Source of the DNA: Chitinophaga flava | GTDB taxonomy: Bacteria > Bacteroidota > Bacteroidia > Chitinophagales > Chitinophagaceae | Assembly: GCF_003308995.1 (NCBI RefSeq) | Contig: NZ_QFFJ01000002.1 | Location: forward strand, 124,001-188,000 | Length of the DNA: 64,000 nucleotides | Direction of reading: 5' to 3' | In this document: positions 8,404-17,525 of the stretch, piece by piece | How the letters are laid out: each line of letters opens with the position of its first letter | How positions within the stretch are numbered: position 1 is the first letter of the stretch | The notes under the pieces: model-generated | The model's input: the letters and a program-made list of their open reading frames with translations, nothing else | The model's database searches: none | Told to the model about the DNA's origin: nothing | Made by a program: the position numbers and the translations under genes

Positions 8404-10926
8404 ATGAAAAAACTTTTTACCGGGATAGGGCTGCTGATATTTTCATGGCAGGCCAATGCCACTACACCAGCGGATTCGCTGCTGAAGCTCTGGTACAGGC
8501 AGCCCGCCAAACAGTGGGTGGAAGCATTGCCTGTAGGTAACGGCCGTATCGGAGCCATGGTTTTTGGTGGTATACAACGGGAAGAGCTGCAGCTCAATGA
8601 AGGTTATCTCTGGTCTGGAATACCCCGCAACGGCGACAATCCACAGGCCAAAGAAACACTGCCACTCATGCGGCAGCTGTTGGCCGAAGGCAAATACATG
8701 GAGGCTGATAAGCTGGCCAAAAAAATGATGGGCACCTACAGTGCCCGTTACGTCACATTAGGCAGCATGTTCATCAACAATGATGTGCCTCATGATGCGG
8801 TGAATTACCACCGGGAGCTGGACCTTACCCGCGGTATCAGCAAAGTATCCTATACAGCAGCTGGTGTGGATTATACCCGCGAAGTTTTTTCCAGTTATCC
8901 TGCACAGCTGCTGGTAATACGTTATACCGCCAGCAAACCGGGCATGCTGCGTTTTCATACTGTTTTCGCCAATCCGATGCCGCATACCAACAAAGTAGTG
9001 AGCAACCACTATCTGGTGATGAAAGGCCGTTGCCCCGAATATGTAGCCAGTCGTGCCTATGAGCCACGCCAGATCGTTTACGGCGATAAGGGTATCAATT
9101 ACGAGGTACATGTGGATGCCCGCACTACCGGTGGAAAAGTGACTACTGATACAGCTGGTATTACCGTGTCTGGCGCTACAGAGGCGGTGTTGCTGGTATC
9201 TGTAGGCACCAGCTATAAAAGCCCGGAAGACTGGGCCGGTGATCCCGCTGCTGCCGCTATGGCACCTTTGAAAAAAGCACAGCCTCTCCCTTATAAAACA
9301 TTATTACAGGCGCACCTGGCAGACTATCAGCGTCTTTTTAACAGGGTAAACCTTAACCTGGGTACGGATGGCGGCGAACAGCTGCCTACCGATGAACGCT
9401 TGCAGGTATACACAAAAAATGGCGGTAACCGCGATCCGCAGCTGACCACTTTATTATATCAGTATGGCCGTTATCTCATGATCGCCGGTTCGCGTAAGGG
9501 CGGTCCTGCCATGACGCTGCAAGGCTTGTGGAACAAGGAGATGCAGCCACCATGGGGTTCCAACTATACTATCAATATCAACACAGAAATGAACTACTGG
9601 CCTTCCGAAACAGCTAACCTGTCGGAATGTGGCCAGCCGCTGTTCGACTTCATTCATAAGATGGCTAAACGCGGGCGTGTAACCGCTACCGTTAATTACG
9701 GTGCCAAAGGATGGACCGCCCACCACAACACTGATATCTGGGCGATGACCAATCCCGCCGGTGGCCTCGATTTTGCTGATCCCAACGGTAACCCTAAATG
9801 GGCGATATGGCCTATGGGCGGGGCCTGGCTGAGCCGTCACCTGTGGGAGCATTATATGTTTACCGGTGATAAACAACAGCTCGCACAAATGTATCCCGAT
9901 CTGAAAGGGGCCGCAGAGTTCATGCTCGACTGGTTGATCAAAGACGAACAAGGCCGGTGGGTGACCAGTCCTTCCACTTCTCCCGAAAATAATTTCCTTA
10001 TCAAAGATAAGCGGGAAGGCTCTGTAAGCATCGCATCCACGATGGACCTGTCTATCATCCACGACCTGTTTACCAACACCATGCGTGCAGCGGCTGTGTT
10101 GGGAGAGGATGCAGATATGGTGGCGCGTATAAAGGAGAAGATGAAAGATATGTATCCATTCCAGGCTGGCCAGCATGGGCAGTTACAGGAATGGTATAAA
10201 GACTGGGACGACCCGAACGACACACACCGGCACGTATCTCACGTGTATGGCCTGTTTCCGGGTAATTTTATCAACCCTCGCCGGGATGCGGTACTCGCAG
10301 CAGCGGCTAAACGTAGTCTGCTGCTGCGCGGCGATGGGGGCACGGGATGGTCCAAATCCTGGAAGATCAACTGGTGGGCCCGTCTGGAAGATGGTAACCA
10401 TGCCTATACAATGCTCAACAAACAGCTGTTCCTCGCTGGAGGTCAGGCTGTCAGCGTGGCCGACAACAGTGGCGGATCCTATCCTAATCTCTTTGACGCA
10501 CATCCGCCCTTCCAGATAGATGGCAACTTCGGGGTAACCTCCGGCATCACTGAGATGTTGCTGCAGAGCCACGATGGTGTAGTCCAACTACTGCCCGCTC
10601 TGCCGGATGCATGGCCTTCCGGCAGCGTAAAAGGGCTGAAAGCCCGTGGTGGTTTTGAGGTAGATATGGAATGGGAAAACGGACAACTGACCCATGCTGT
10701 AGTACGCTCCGCACTGGGCGGTAATCTGCGCGTGCGTACCAGCAGGCCCGTGCAGATAAATGGTGCTACATCCGCTACCGGCAATAACAACAATCCTTTT
10801 TATCCACTACCCATCCCTGTGAAAACAATCGTAAAAGATGCCGGAAAACTGGCCGAGCTGTCTCTTAAAAAGGTATATGAATACGATGTGCCTACAGTGG
10901 CAGGCAAAACCTATGATGTAAAATGA
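8404..10926 (+). CDS. Alpha-L-fucosidase, GH95, secreted
   Basis: An 840-residue GH95 enzyme, an inverting fucosidase family best known for alpha-1,2-linked fucose (some members act on alpha-L-galactose). A signal peptide (MKKLFTGIGLLIFSWQANA) precedes the signature 'EALPVGNGRIGAMVFGG' at about residues 38-54. The alpha/alpha-barrel has 'QPPWGSNYTININTEMNYWP', Glu528 in 'STSPENN' (expected acid/base) and Asp706 in 'QIDGNFG'. Length is normal for the family. The stop overlaps the next gene's start (ATGA at 10923-10926), so translation is probably coupled to the GH29 enzyme that follows. Two fucosidase families side by side suggest fucose in more than one linkage. Confidence 0.95.
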   Translation: MKKLFTGIGLLIFSWQANATTPADSLLKLWYRQPAKQWVEALPVGNGRIGAMVFGGIQREELQLNEGYLWSGIPRNGDNPQAKETLPLMRQLLAEGKYMEADKLAKKMMGTYSARYVTLGSMFINNDVPHDAVNYHRELDLTRGISKVSYTAAGVDYTREVFSSYPAQLLVIRYTASKPGMLRFHTVFANPMPHTNKVVSNHYLVMKGRCPEYVASRAYEPRQIVYGDKGINYEVHVDARTTGGKVTTDTAGITVSGATEAVLLVSVGTSYKSPEDWAGDPAAAAMAPLKKAQPLPYKTLLQAHLADYQRLFNRVNLNLGTDGGEQLPTDERLQVYTKNGGNRDPQLTTLLYQYGRYLMIAGSRKGGPAMTLQGLWNKEMQPPWGSNYTININTEMNYWPSETANLSECGQPLFDFIHKMAKRGRVTATVNYGAKGWTAHHNTDIWAMTNPAGGLDFADPNGNPKWAIWPMGGAWLSRHLWEHYMFTGDKQQLAQMYPDLKGAAEFMLDWLIKDEQGRWVTSPSTSPENNFLIKDKREGSVSIASTMDLSIIHDLFTNTMRAAAVLGEDADMVARIKEKMKDMYPFQAGQHGQLQEWYKDWDDPNDTHRHVSHVYGLFPGNFINPRRDAVLAAAAKRSLLLRGDGGTGWSKSWKINWWARLEDGNHAYTMLNKQLFLAGGQAVSVADNSGGSYPNLFDAHPPFQIDGNFGVTSGITEMLLQSHDGVVQLLPALPDAWPSGSVKGLKARGGFEVDMEWENGQLTHAVVRSALGGNLRVRTSRPVQINGATSATGNNNNPFYPLPIPVKTIVKDAGKLAELSLKKVYEYDVPTVAGKTYDVK

Positions 10927-12785
10927 GCTTTAAAAAAATAGTACTCAGTATAGCCGTTGGCGTTATAGCCTCAACAGCCATAGCCCAGGTGAAAGGAGAT
11001 GATGATGGTATCCTCGCCCAGCAGGCAGCTAACCGCGACAAAGCAGCCATCGACTCGGCTGTAAACGGCTGGTGGACAGCTTCTATGAAGGATCATGCCA
11101 AACGTATTGCCTGGTGGAGGGAAGCAAAATTCGGATGTTTTATTCACTGGGGCGTATACTCATTAGCTGGTGGAGAATGGAATGGTAAAAAGGTAGATGG
11201 ATATGCCGAACATCTGATGCGAAAAGAAAAAATCAGTCGCCAGGAATATGCCGATAAACTGATCAGTCATTTTAGCCCGGAAAAATTTGATGCAGATGCC
11301 TGGGTGAAAATGATCAGAGATGCAGGGATGCGTTATCTTATCATCACAGCCAAACACCACGACGGAGTGGCCATGTATCCCACTGCTATCGGTGATTACA
11401 GCATCAGTCGTTCTCCTTTCAAACAAGACCCGATGGCAGCCCTGTCCGCCGCCTGTAAGAAATATGGTATCCGCTTTGGCTTCTACTACTCCCATGCCTT
11501 CGACTGGGAACATCCGGATGCGCCAGGCAACGATTGGGACTACAACAATCCTGGTGGTGATAAAAACCTGTATGGTGGCGCATCCTGGTATGATGTACAT
11601 CCCGAACTGCTACCCAAAGCAGTAAAATATGTCAATGAAAAATCCATCCCGCAAATACAGGAGCTGCTGCGTAAATATCATCCTGATATACTCTGGTTTG
11701 ATACACCGCATAAATTACCGTTGAGCGAAAACATCCGCATCCTGCAAGCGATACGGGCTGTGGATAAAAATGTGGTAGTCAACGGCCGGCTGGCCCGTAG
11801 TGGCAGCATTTCTTTCGGCGACTACAAAAACACTTCCGACAGACCGGCAGAGTTTTATCCGGTTGATGGTGATTGGGAAGCGATTCCTACTACCAATGAG
11901 TCTTACGGTTACTCCCGTTTTGATAACAGCCACAAACCGGCTGCTTTCTTTATCCGGCTGATGTCCAAAGCTGCTGCCAGAGGCGGTAATCTACTGATGA
12001 ACATCGGTCCCGAAGGCGATGGCAGTATCGATCCTCGTGATACCGTTATCCTCCACAGCATCGGTACCTGGATGCAACAGAATGGCGAAAGTATTTATGG
12101 CACTACCGCTACTCCTTTGCCGGTGCAGGCCTGGGGCGGAACTACCCGCAAAGGCAATAAGTTATACCTGCATGTATTCCAATGGGGTAACCCATTGTAT
12201 GTAGGTGGTATTGCTGGTAAGGTGGAAAAGGCTTATCTGCTCAACAGCAAACAGCCGCTGAAAGTACTCCGCGTAAATCCGAAAGATATCAGTATCAACC
12301 TACCGGAAACAGCGCCTGACAGCATCTGCAGCGTGATCGTGCTGGAAATGAAAGATATAAAAGGCGATTCTGTGCGGGTGCTGGATACCCGTAATATTAC
12401 CAACGTGCTGCGTGCCTTCGATGCTTCACTCCACGGTAAAGGCTTCGGATATGGCGACGGTAAAAAGGCCGCCTACTTTGTACAAGGCTGGAAAAAAACT
12501 GACCAGTATATAAGCTGGAAAGTAAGGACTACCCGCGATGCCGTATTTAAAGTCGGCATCAAATACGCCACAGATCAGCCTCCTGGCAATGCTTACGAAA
12601 TACGCATCGGTAAAAATGTAATCCGTGCCGAAGTGAATGCAGCAAAAAAACAGGAGATCATTACACAGGCTTTGCAGGAAGTTAAGCTGCCCGCCGGAGA
12701 ATATGAGATCACGGTGAAACCCACGCAGATCAGCGGATCGGAACTGATGAAATTATTTGAAATCACTATGCAACCAAATTCTTAA
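10923..12785 (+). CDS. Alpha-L-fucosidase, GH29, with C-terminal beta domain
   Basis: A 620-residue GH29 enzyme. The N-terminus is a signal peptide (MSFKKIVLSIAVGVIASTAIAQ). The family signature 'KFGCFIHWGVYSLAGGEW' is near residue 70 and the nucleophile is expected to be Asp260 in 'DILWFDTP'. 'GGNLLMNIGPEGDG' is the family core strand. The last 130 residues form a separate beta domain ('AVFKVGIKYATDQPPGN' to 'YEITVKP') that matches the domain left over at 1-381, and may bind carbohydrate. It overlaps the GH95 gene by 4 bp and is followed by the GH36 gene after 5 bp. Confidence 0.95.
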   Translation: MSFKKIVLSIAVGVIASTAIAQVKGDDDGILAQQAANRDKAAIDSAVNGWWTASMKDHAKRIAWWREAKFGCFIHWGVYSLAGGEWNGKKVDGYAEHLMRKEKISRQEYADKLISHFSPEKFDADAWVKMIRDAGMRYLIITAKHHDGVAMYPTAIGDYSISRSPFKQDPMAALSAACKKYGIRFGFYYSHAFDWEHPDAPGNDWDYNNPGGDKNLYGGASWYDVHPELLPKAVKYVNEKSIPQIQELLRKYHPDILWFDTPHKLPLSENIRILQAIRAVDKNVVVNGRLARSGSISFGDYKNTSDRPAEFYPVDGDWEAIPTTNESYGYSRFDNSHKPAAFFIRLMSKAAARGGNLLMNIGPEGDGSIDPRDTVILHSIGTWMQQNGESIYGTTATPLPVQAWGGTTRKGNKLYLHVFQWGNPLYVGGIAGKVEKAYLLNSKQPLKVLRVNPKDISINLPETAPDSICSVIVLEMKDIKGDSVRVLDTRNITNVLRAFDASLHGKGFGYGDGKKAAYFVQGWKKTDQYISWKVRTTRDAVFKVGIKYATDQPPGNAYEIRIGKNVIRAEVNAAKKQEIITQALQEVKLPAGEYEITVKPTQISGSELMKLFEITMQPNS

Positions 12786-12790
12786 TCGTT

Positions 12791-14581
12791 ATGAAGAAAA
12801 AATCCCTGGTGCTTATGGGCTGTTTCCTGCTCAGCAATATGCTGGCGCGGGCAGGCGAGACGGACCATTTTATTCAATCGCTCAAAACAAGTCCTGCTAC
12901 GGCTTATCAGGCCAACGGCGCTATAGCGCCTGCCACGGTTAAGGTAGTACGAAAATGGAATGGCGAACTGTGTGATGTTCGTGTAGTCAATACCGGTAGT
13001 GCTTCCGTGAGGTTGAAAGAAGTGGTGCTGGGAGCAGTAGGTAGGGTATTGGCGCCGGCCACTCCTTTTTATGCAGAAGGGTTTCAGATGCTCACCCAGA
13101 CTGCTGGCACGCTGGCACAGCCCCAAACTTTAGGTAACTACACCGATGCAGGGCATTATAAAATACCGCAGCCGGAAGGGTATCTGGCGGTGTACAACCT
13201 GTTGCGCCTGTATCCTGCCAAAGATGCACAGTTACTGCTGGGATATACTTCCAGCAATCGTTTTGTAGGTAAGTTTTATCTTTCTGCCGATACTATCAAA
13301 GCAGTAGTAGATCTGGAAGATCTGGAACTCGCTCCCGGTAAAGAGTTTAAATTGGAAGAGCTGATGCTGCTGAACGGAAAAGATGGCAACAATCTCCTCG
13401 ATAGGTTTGCTGATCGTATTCATCATTTCCATCCGCGGCTGGAATTTAAGGCCCCGCCTACCGGATGGTGTTCCTGGTATTGTTTCGGCCCCAAAGTGAC
13501 CGCACAGAATATTTACGATAACCTGGACTATATCAAAACCAATATACCTAACCTCCAATACATCCAGCTGGATGATGGTTACCAGCCGCATATGGGCGAC
13601 TGGCTGGCGGTAGGTAATTCTTTTGGTGGTAATGTGCAACAGGTACTGCATACCATCCGGGATAAAGGATTTGAGCCGGCCATCTGGGTAGCGCCCTTTA
13701 TCTGTGACAGCAACTCTGTTATTTTCAAGGAACACCAGGACTGGCTGGTAAAAGACAAAACAGGTAAGCCACTGCGCAGCGACCTTGTTACTTTTGGCGG
13801 CTGGCGCCTGAAACCCTGGTATGTGCTGGATGGTACCCATCCACAGGTACAGCAGCACTTTGAGCAGCTGTTCCGGACCATGCGTAACGACTGGGGTGTC
13901 ACCTATTTTAAGCTGGACGCCAATTTCTGGGGAGCTATCCATGGTGGTGTTTTTTATGATAAAAATGCTACCAGGGTAGAGGCTTACCGTCGTGGTATGG
14001 AAGCCATCATCAAAGGTACCCGCGACGCCTTTATTCTGGGCTGTAATCATCCGCTGTGGCCTTCTCTGGGGCTGGTGCATGGTTCCCGCAGCAGCATGGA
14101 TATTAAACGCACCTGGTCTGTATTTGAACGCTCGGGCCGTGAAAACCTGTACCGTGCCTGGCAAAACGGCCGTCTATGGTGGAATGACCCGGATTGTCTG
14201 GTGCTCATCGGTAATATGCCTGATAATGAATTTAATTTCCATGCGGCATTGATATATGCTACCGGTGGTATGCTGCTGAGTGGCGACGATCTCACCAAAA
14301 TCACGCCCGAACGCCTGAATATGCTGCGTAAGGCCGTGCCGCCGGCTGCCAGGGCTGCAGCATTTGCCAATACTGATTTTGAAGTGGGAGAAGTTAAAAC
14401 TGCTGAAGGAAAACAAGTAGTGTTACTCAACTGGCAAACATCTCCCAAAAAGTTAACGGTAAAACTGGATAAGCCCTGCGAAATACTGGACTACTGGACC
14501 GGTAAAAGCCTGGGTAAACACAACGGTAGTTTTACCATGGAAGTGGCTGGCCACGATGGTAAAGTACTGACGCTTAAATAA
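12791..14581 (+). CDS. Alpha-galactosidase-like GH36 enzyme, secreted
   Basis: A 596-residue clan GH-D protein with a signal peptide (MKKKSLVLMGCFLLSNMLARA). The beta-sandwich half is followed by a barrel opening with 'PTGWCSWYCFGPKVT' and 'LQYIQLDDGYQ'. The nucleophile is Asp376 in 'VTYFKLDANFW' and the acid/base Asp437 in 'GSRSSMDIKRTW', both standard for GH36. A short C-terminal beta domain closes the protein. It likely removes alpha-galactose, fitting the neighbouring beta-galactosidase and fucosidases. It starts 5 bp after the GH29 stop. The subfamily could instead act on alpha-N-acetylgalactosamine or galactose oligosaccharides. Confidence 0.88.
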   Translation: MKKKSLVLMGCFLLSNMLARAGETDHFIQSLKTSPATAYQANGAIAPATVKVVRKWNGELCDVRVVNTGSASVRLKEVVLGAVGRVLAPATPFYAEGFQMLTQTAGTLAQPQTLGNYTDAGHYKIPQPEGYLAVYNLLRLYPAKDAQLLLGYTSSNRFVGKFYLSADTIKAVVDLEDLELAPGKEFKLEELMLLNGKDGNNLLDRFADRIHHFHPRLEFKAPPTGWCSWYCFGPKVTAQNIYDNLDYIKTNIPNLQYIQLDDGYQPHMGDWLAVGNSFGGNVQQVLHTIRDKGFEPAIWVAPFICDSNSVIFKEHQDWLVKDKTGKPLRSDLVTFGGWRLKPWYVLDGTHPQVQQHFEQLFRTMRNDWGVTYFKLDANFWGAIHGGVFYDKNATRVEAYRRGMEAIIKGTRDAFILGCNHPLWPSLGLVHGSRSSMDIKRTWSVFERSGRENLYRAWQNGRLWWNDPDCLVLIGNMPDNEFNFHAALIYATGGMLLSGDDLTKITPERLNMLRKAVPPAARAAAFANTDFEVGEVKTAEGKQVVLLNWQTSPKKLTVKLDKPCEILDYWTGKSLGKHNGSFTMEVAGHDGKVLTLK

Positions 14582-14657
14582 AAGCATTCATCAGCAAAGG
14601 CTCAGAGAGCGGTCCCACCGCGCTTTGTGTCTTTGCTGTTTCTCACAACTGTATATT

Positions 14658-15812
14658 ATGCGATACCGCTTTTTGATACTGCTCTTGCTGCCTTGCCTGC
14701 TGCAAGCCCAATCCCCTTATCTGAACCGGGTTTTGACGGATACCCGGCCAATTATATTGGAGCATGCCAGATGGGCTTTGCAACAAACACCACAAACGAT
14801 TACTACGTATAGGTGTGAGCGTAGTGCCGGTGGCAAACATGATTTTTATTCGGAAGGGGATTACTGGTGGCCGGACCCGGTGAGTACCGACAGCCCTTAT
14901 ATACAGCGGGATGGGCAGAGTAATCCGGCCAACTTTGTGGCACATCGTCAGGTGATGATCCGTTTCAGCCGGGTGATGGGCGCGCTGGCAGCAGGATATG
15001 TGGCTACCAAAGACAAGACCTATCTGCAGCGGGCATTGGTGCATGCCAGGGCATGGTTTATCAACAGTACCACCCGGATGAATCCCAATCTGCTATATGC
15101 TCAGGCCATCAAAGGCAGAGCTACCGGAAGAGGTATCGGCATTATTGATACCATTCATTTTCTGGAAGTAGTGCAGGCGCTGCGTATCATGGAAAAAGCA
15201 GGGATGATACCTCCGGCAGACCTGGCGGCCCTCAAAGGCTGGTTTGCCGATTATCTGCAATGGATGACCACACATCCTTATGGAAAGGATGAGATGAATG
15301 CCAAAAACAACCACGGTACCTGCTGGGTGATGCAGGTGGCTGCTTTCGCGCAGTTTACCGGCAATCAGGAATGGACAGACTTTTGTATCAACCGTTACAA
15401 AACGGTGCTGTTACCTTCTCAGATGGCTGAAGACGGTAGTTTCCCGCAGGAGCTGAGGCGTACTAAACCTTACGGCTACTCGTTGTTTAACCTCGACGCC
15501 ATGAGCACCATCTGTCAGCTGCTGAGTGACAAAGACCATGACCTATGGCGCTATACCGTTGAGCAGCAGCGTAATATGGGTAAAGGCCTCACTTTTATGT
15601 ATCCTTATGTGAAAGATAAAAGCACCTGGCCTAATGATAAAGATGTGATGTACTGGAGTGAATGGCCGGTGGCACATCCCTTTTTGCTATTTGGTGCGGA
15701 TGCGTTCAATAATGAAGAATACTACCGGCTTTGGCTGCTGTTAAATCATGATCCTGAGGTAGAAGAAGTGTTGCGTAACCTGCCTGTTCGTAACCCCGTG
15801 ATTTATTTGTGA
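14658..15812 (+). CDS. Alginate-lyase-family (alpha/alpha-barrel) secreted protein
   Basis: A 384-residue protein. I choose the ATG at 14658 because a clean signal peptide follows (MRYRFLILLLLPCLLQAQ); an earlier ATG at 14625 would put eleven extra residues before it. The protein matches the alginate lyase family (PL5-like, Pfam Alginate_lyase): 'EGDYWWPDP' near residue 65, and 'AKNNHGTCW' with Asn217-Asn218-His219, the catalytic region of the family. Members of this fold act on several polyuronates, so alginate itself is not assured. It is the last gene of the glycosidase run, after a 76-bp gap, and could supply uronates for the uxuA gene at 19.4-20.5 kb; that link is inference. Confidence 0.8.
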   Translation: MRYRFLILLLLPCLLQAQSPYLNRVLTDTRPIILEHARWALQQTPQTITTYRCERSAGGKHDFYSEGDYWWPDPVSTDSPYIQRDGQSNPANFVAHRQVMIRFSRVMGALAAGYVATKDKTYLQRALVHARAWFINSTTRMNPNLLYAQAIKGRATGRGIGIIDTIHFLEVVQALRIMEKAGMIPPADLAALKGWFADYLQWMTTHPYGKDEMNAKNNHGTCWVMQVAAFAQFTGNQEWTDFCINRYKTVLLPSQMAEDGSFPQELRRTKPYGYSLFNLDAMSTICQLLSDKDHDLWRYTVEQQRNMGKGLTFMYPYVKDKSTWPNDKDVMYWSEWPVAHPFLLFGADAFNNEEYYRLWLLLNHDPEVEEVLRNLPVRNPVIYL

Positions 15813-15837
15813 TTAAGAAATTTCTTTAATATCTTTA
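15806..15837 (+). promoter_or_regulatory. Promoter candidate of the small gene at 15867
   Basis: TTTG at 15806-15809, a 20-bp spacer, and TATCTTTA at 15830-15837, one base off the Bacteroidota -7 box TAnnTTTG. The start codon is 29 bp further on. Confidence 0.5.
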
Positions 15838-15866
15838 AAGTCCTATGAAATAAAAACTTTAGAGGT

Positions 15867-16109
15867 ATGAGTTGGATGAACGACTTGTATGTTATTTACC
15901 AGAAACTGGATGCCAACAGTTGTGAAGAGGTAAAAAATGATATACTTAAAGCCCAGATAGATGGCTGCACCAGGGGAGGGATTTACTTCCTGGTTTTACA
16001 GCAGCTTTTACATATTAAAAGGGAAAAGGCCCCTGTTTATGAACTGATTAAGGTTGAAGTGGAGAGTTTTATCCATTACAGTAGCAGACCACAGCAGTTA
16101 TCCGCCTAG
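15867..16109 (+). CDS. Small hypothetical protein, 80 aa
   Basis: I do not recognise this family. The product is a soluble, mainly helical protein with no signal peptide or membrane segment and two cysteines (in 'NSCEEV' and 'DGCTRG'). A promoter-like TTTG-N20-TATCTTTA lies directly upstream, and the reading frame has normal codon use, so I think it is a real gene. Its 3' end overlaps the convergent sigma/TPR gene by 12 bp. Confidence 0.55.
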   Translation: MSWMNDLYVIYQKLDANSCEEVKNDILKAQIDGCTRGGIYFLVLQQLLHIKREKAPVYELIKVEVESFIHYSSRPQQLSA

Positions 16110-17387
16110 TTCCTCTATCAGTTTCTGCACTTTGAGATAATTGGCTGCCTGGGGTGGTATTTTAAGTAACCAATCCAGACATTCCTGCTTGTGTCCTTCC
16201 TTGAGATAACTCAGCGCCAGATAAAATGCTGCTTCATAGCGGAGGTCGCTGCTTTCCTTGTATACCTGTAAGAGGTCTGTTCTGGCTGGCTGCAGCTGGT
16301 TGAGGTCTACTTTGCAAACGCCCCGGTAGTATCGGGCGTAGAGGTTACCTGGATGTTGTTGCAGTACCTTGTCCAGCAGCATGATTGCATCACTGAAGTG
16401 GCCGCGGTTAAATTTCTGGATGATTTCTGCCGGCACCCGCAGGCTGTCGGTATCGGGCACCTGCATTTCTGTAGAGGCGAATTGTTTATAGATGTTTTTT
16501 CTCCAGGGGCTGATGTACATCATAACGGCCACGCCAGCTGCAAATATTGCGATGAAGATCACGGTGTTGCGTATAGGCGTGGGAGTGCTGTCCCGGGGAG
16601 AAAACCAGGCGTTGCGATGAGAGTACAACAGATGTAGTAACTCATCGCGGGAAGTGTCTTTGCACACGCGTTGAGCCAGCAACTGCCGGAACATGTCGAA
16701 ACGTTTTACCTGCAGCAGCAGCGCAGGATCTGATTTCAGGCGGGCGTCAAAATCCTTTCTTTCAGTTTCCGGCATCAGGCCGGAGAGGTATCGGTCACTG
16801 GCTTGCAGGTCTTCATCAGACAGCATGCCCGGTTTCTTTTTTTCAAGATCCTTAAAAAGAGAGAGGTAGCAGTCGCATCTTCTGTTAGTCAGTTCTGCTA
16901 CGGGAATCCTGGTTTCTACTGCGATATCTTCCTGTAGATGGTCAGCGAGCGACCATCGCAGCAGTTCTTTGCAACTGTCGCTGAGTTGCAGGTAGTAGCT
17001 GTAGGCCAACCGTCTTTTTTCGCCTTCACGCAGCACATCTTCGATATCCAGCATATCGTCGCGGCTAAGGGCAGCATTTTCTTCTGCTTCCATGCCGGCT
17101 ATACGTTGTCCGCGTCTTTCCAGTTCCCTTTCCCAGATACGTTTGCAGAGCAGCTGCAGAAATGGCTCAAAAGAACTTACCTGCAGCGGGTGGCGCTGTG
17201 CATAGAAGTAGATGTCCATCAATGCTTCTTCGAAAATATGTGCTGCGTCTTTGACAGTGCCGCTCTTTTGCAGGATAAATCGTTTCTCTTTGGATGCGAA
17301 TCGCTGGTAGATATCGTCTATTACGTTTGGGGTGTGGTGCAGCAAGCCCTCAATGTAGTCCTGGTCATGTAGTATTTCAGGTGACAT
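16098..17387 (-). CDS. Sigma-70-like / anti-sigma-like / transmembrane / TPR fusion protein
   Basis: A 429-residue protein with an odd domain order. Residues 1-110 resemble ECF sigma region 2 ('AAHIFEEALMDIYFYAQRH'), and about 125-180 resemble region 4 ('LSDSCKELLRWSLADHLQEDIA'). Residues 190-255 look like the N-terminal part of anti-sigma factors ('ASDRYLSGLMPETERKDFDA'). A single membrane helix follows at about 272-292 ('NTVIFIAIFAAGVAVMMY'). The last 110 residues are TPR-like ('DAIMLLDKVLQQHPGNLYARYYRG'). A membrane-anchored protein with DNA-binding-like parts in the cytoplasm and a periplasmic TPR would follow. The DNA-binding parts are diverged, so function as a sigma factor is not assured. 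It is divergent from a FecR gene 138 bp away, suggesting one regulatory unit. Confidence 0.75.
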   Translation of the reverse strand: MSPEILHDQDYIEGLLHHTPNVIDDIYQRFASKEKRFILQKSGTVKDAAHIFEEALMDIYFYAQRHPLQVSSFEPFLQLLCKRIWERELERRGQRIAGMEAEENAALSRDDMLDIEDVLREGEKRRLAYSYYLQLSDSCKELLRWSLADHLQEDIAVETRIPVAELTNRRCDCYLSLFKDLEKKKPGMLSDEDLQASDRYLSGLMPETERKDFDARLKSDPALLLQVKRFDMFRQLLAQRVCKDTSRDELLHLLYSHRNAWFSPRDSTPTPIRNTVIFIAIFAAGVAVMMYISPWRKNIYKQFASTEMQVPDTDSLRVPAEIIQKFNRGHFSDAIMLLDKVLQQHPGNLYARYYRGVCKVDLNQLQPARTDLLQVYKESSDLRYEAAFYLALSYLKEGHKQECLDWLLKIPPQAANYLKVQKLIEELGG

Positions 17388-17525
17388 ACCTTTCGTTTTT
17401 GCCTTTTCGTCTATACTAAAAATATTAAACCTTCCTGAGGTAGCCTAATATATTTATTCTGTGCGCAGGCTTTCGTATCTTGCCGGTTATACCGATTACC
17501 AGCCACAGGACAGTAACAGTAACCT

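Noticed and set aside
9454..10176. 240-codon frame antisense to the GH95 gene
   Set aside because: Low-complexity, His/Ile-rich translation fully inside a certain gene on the other strand.
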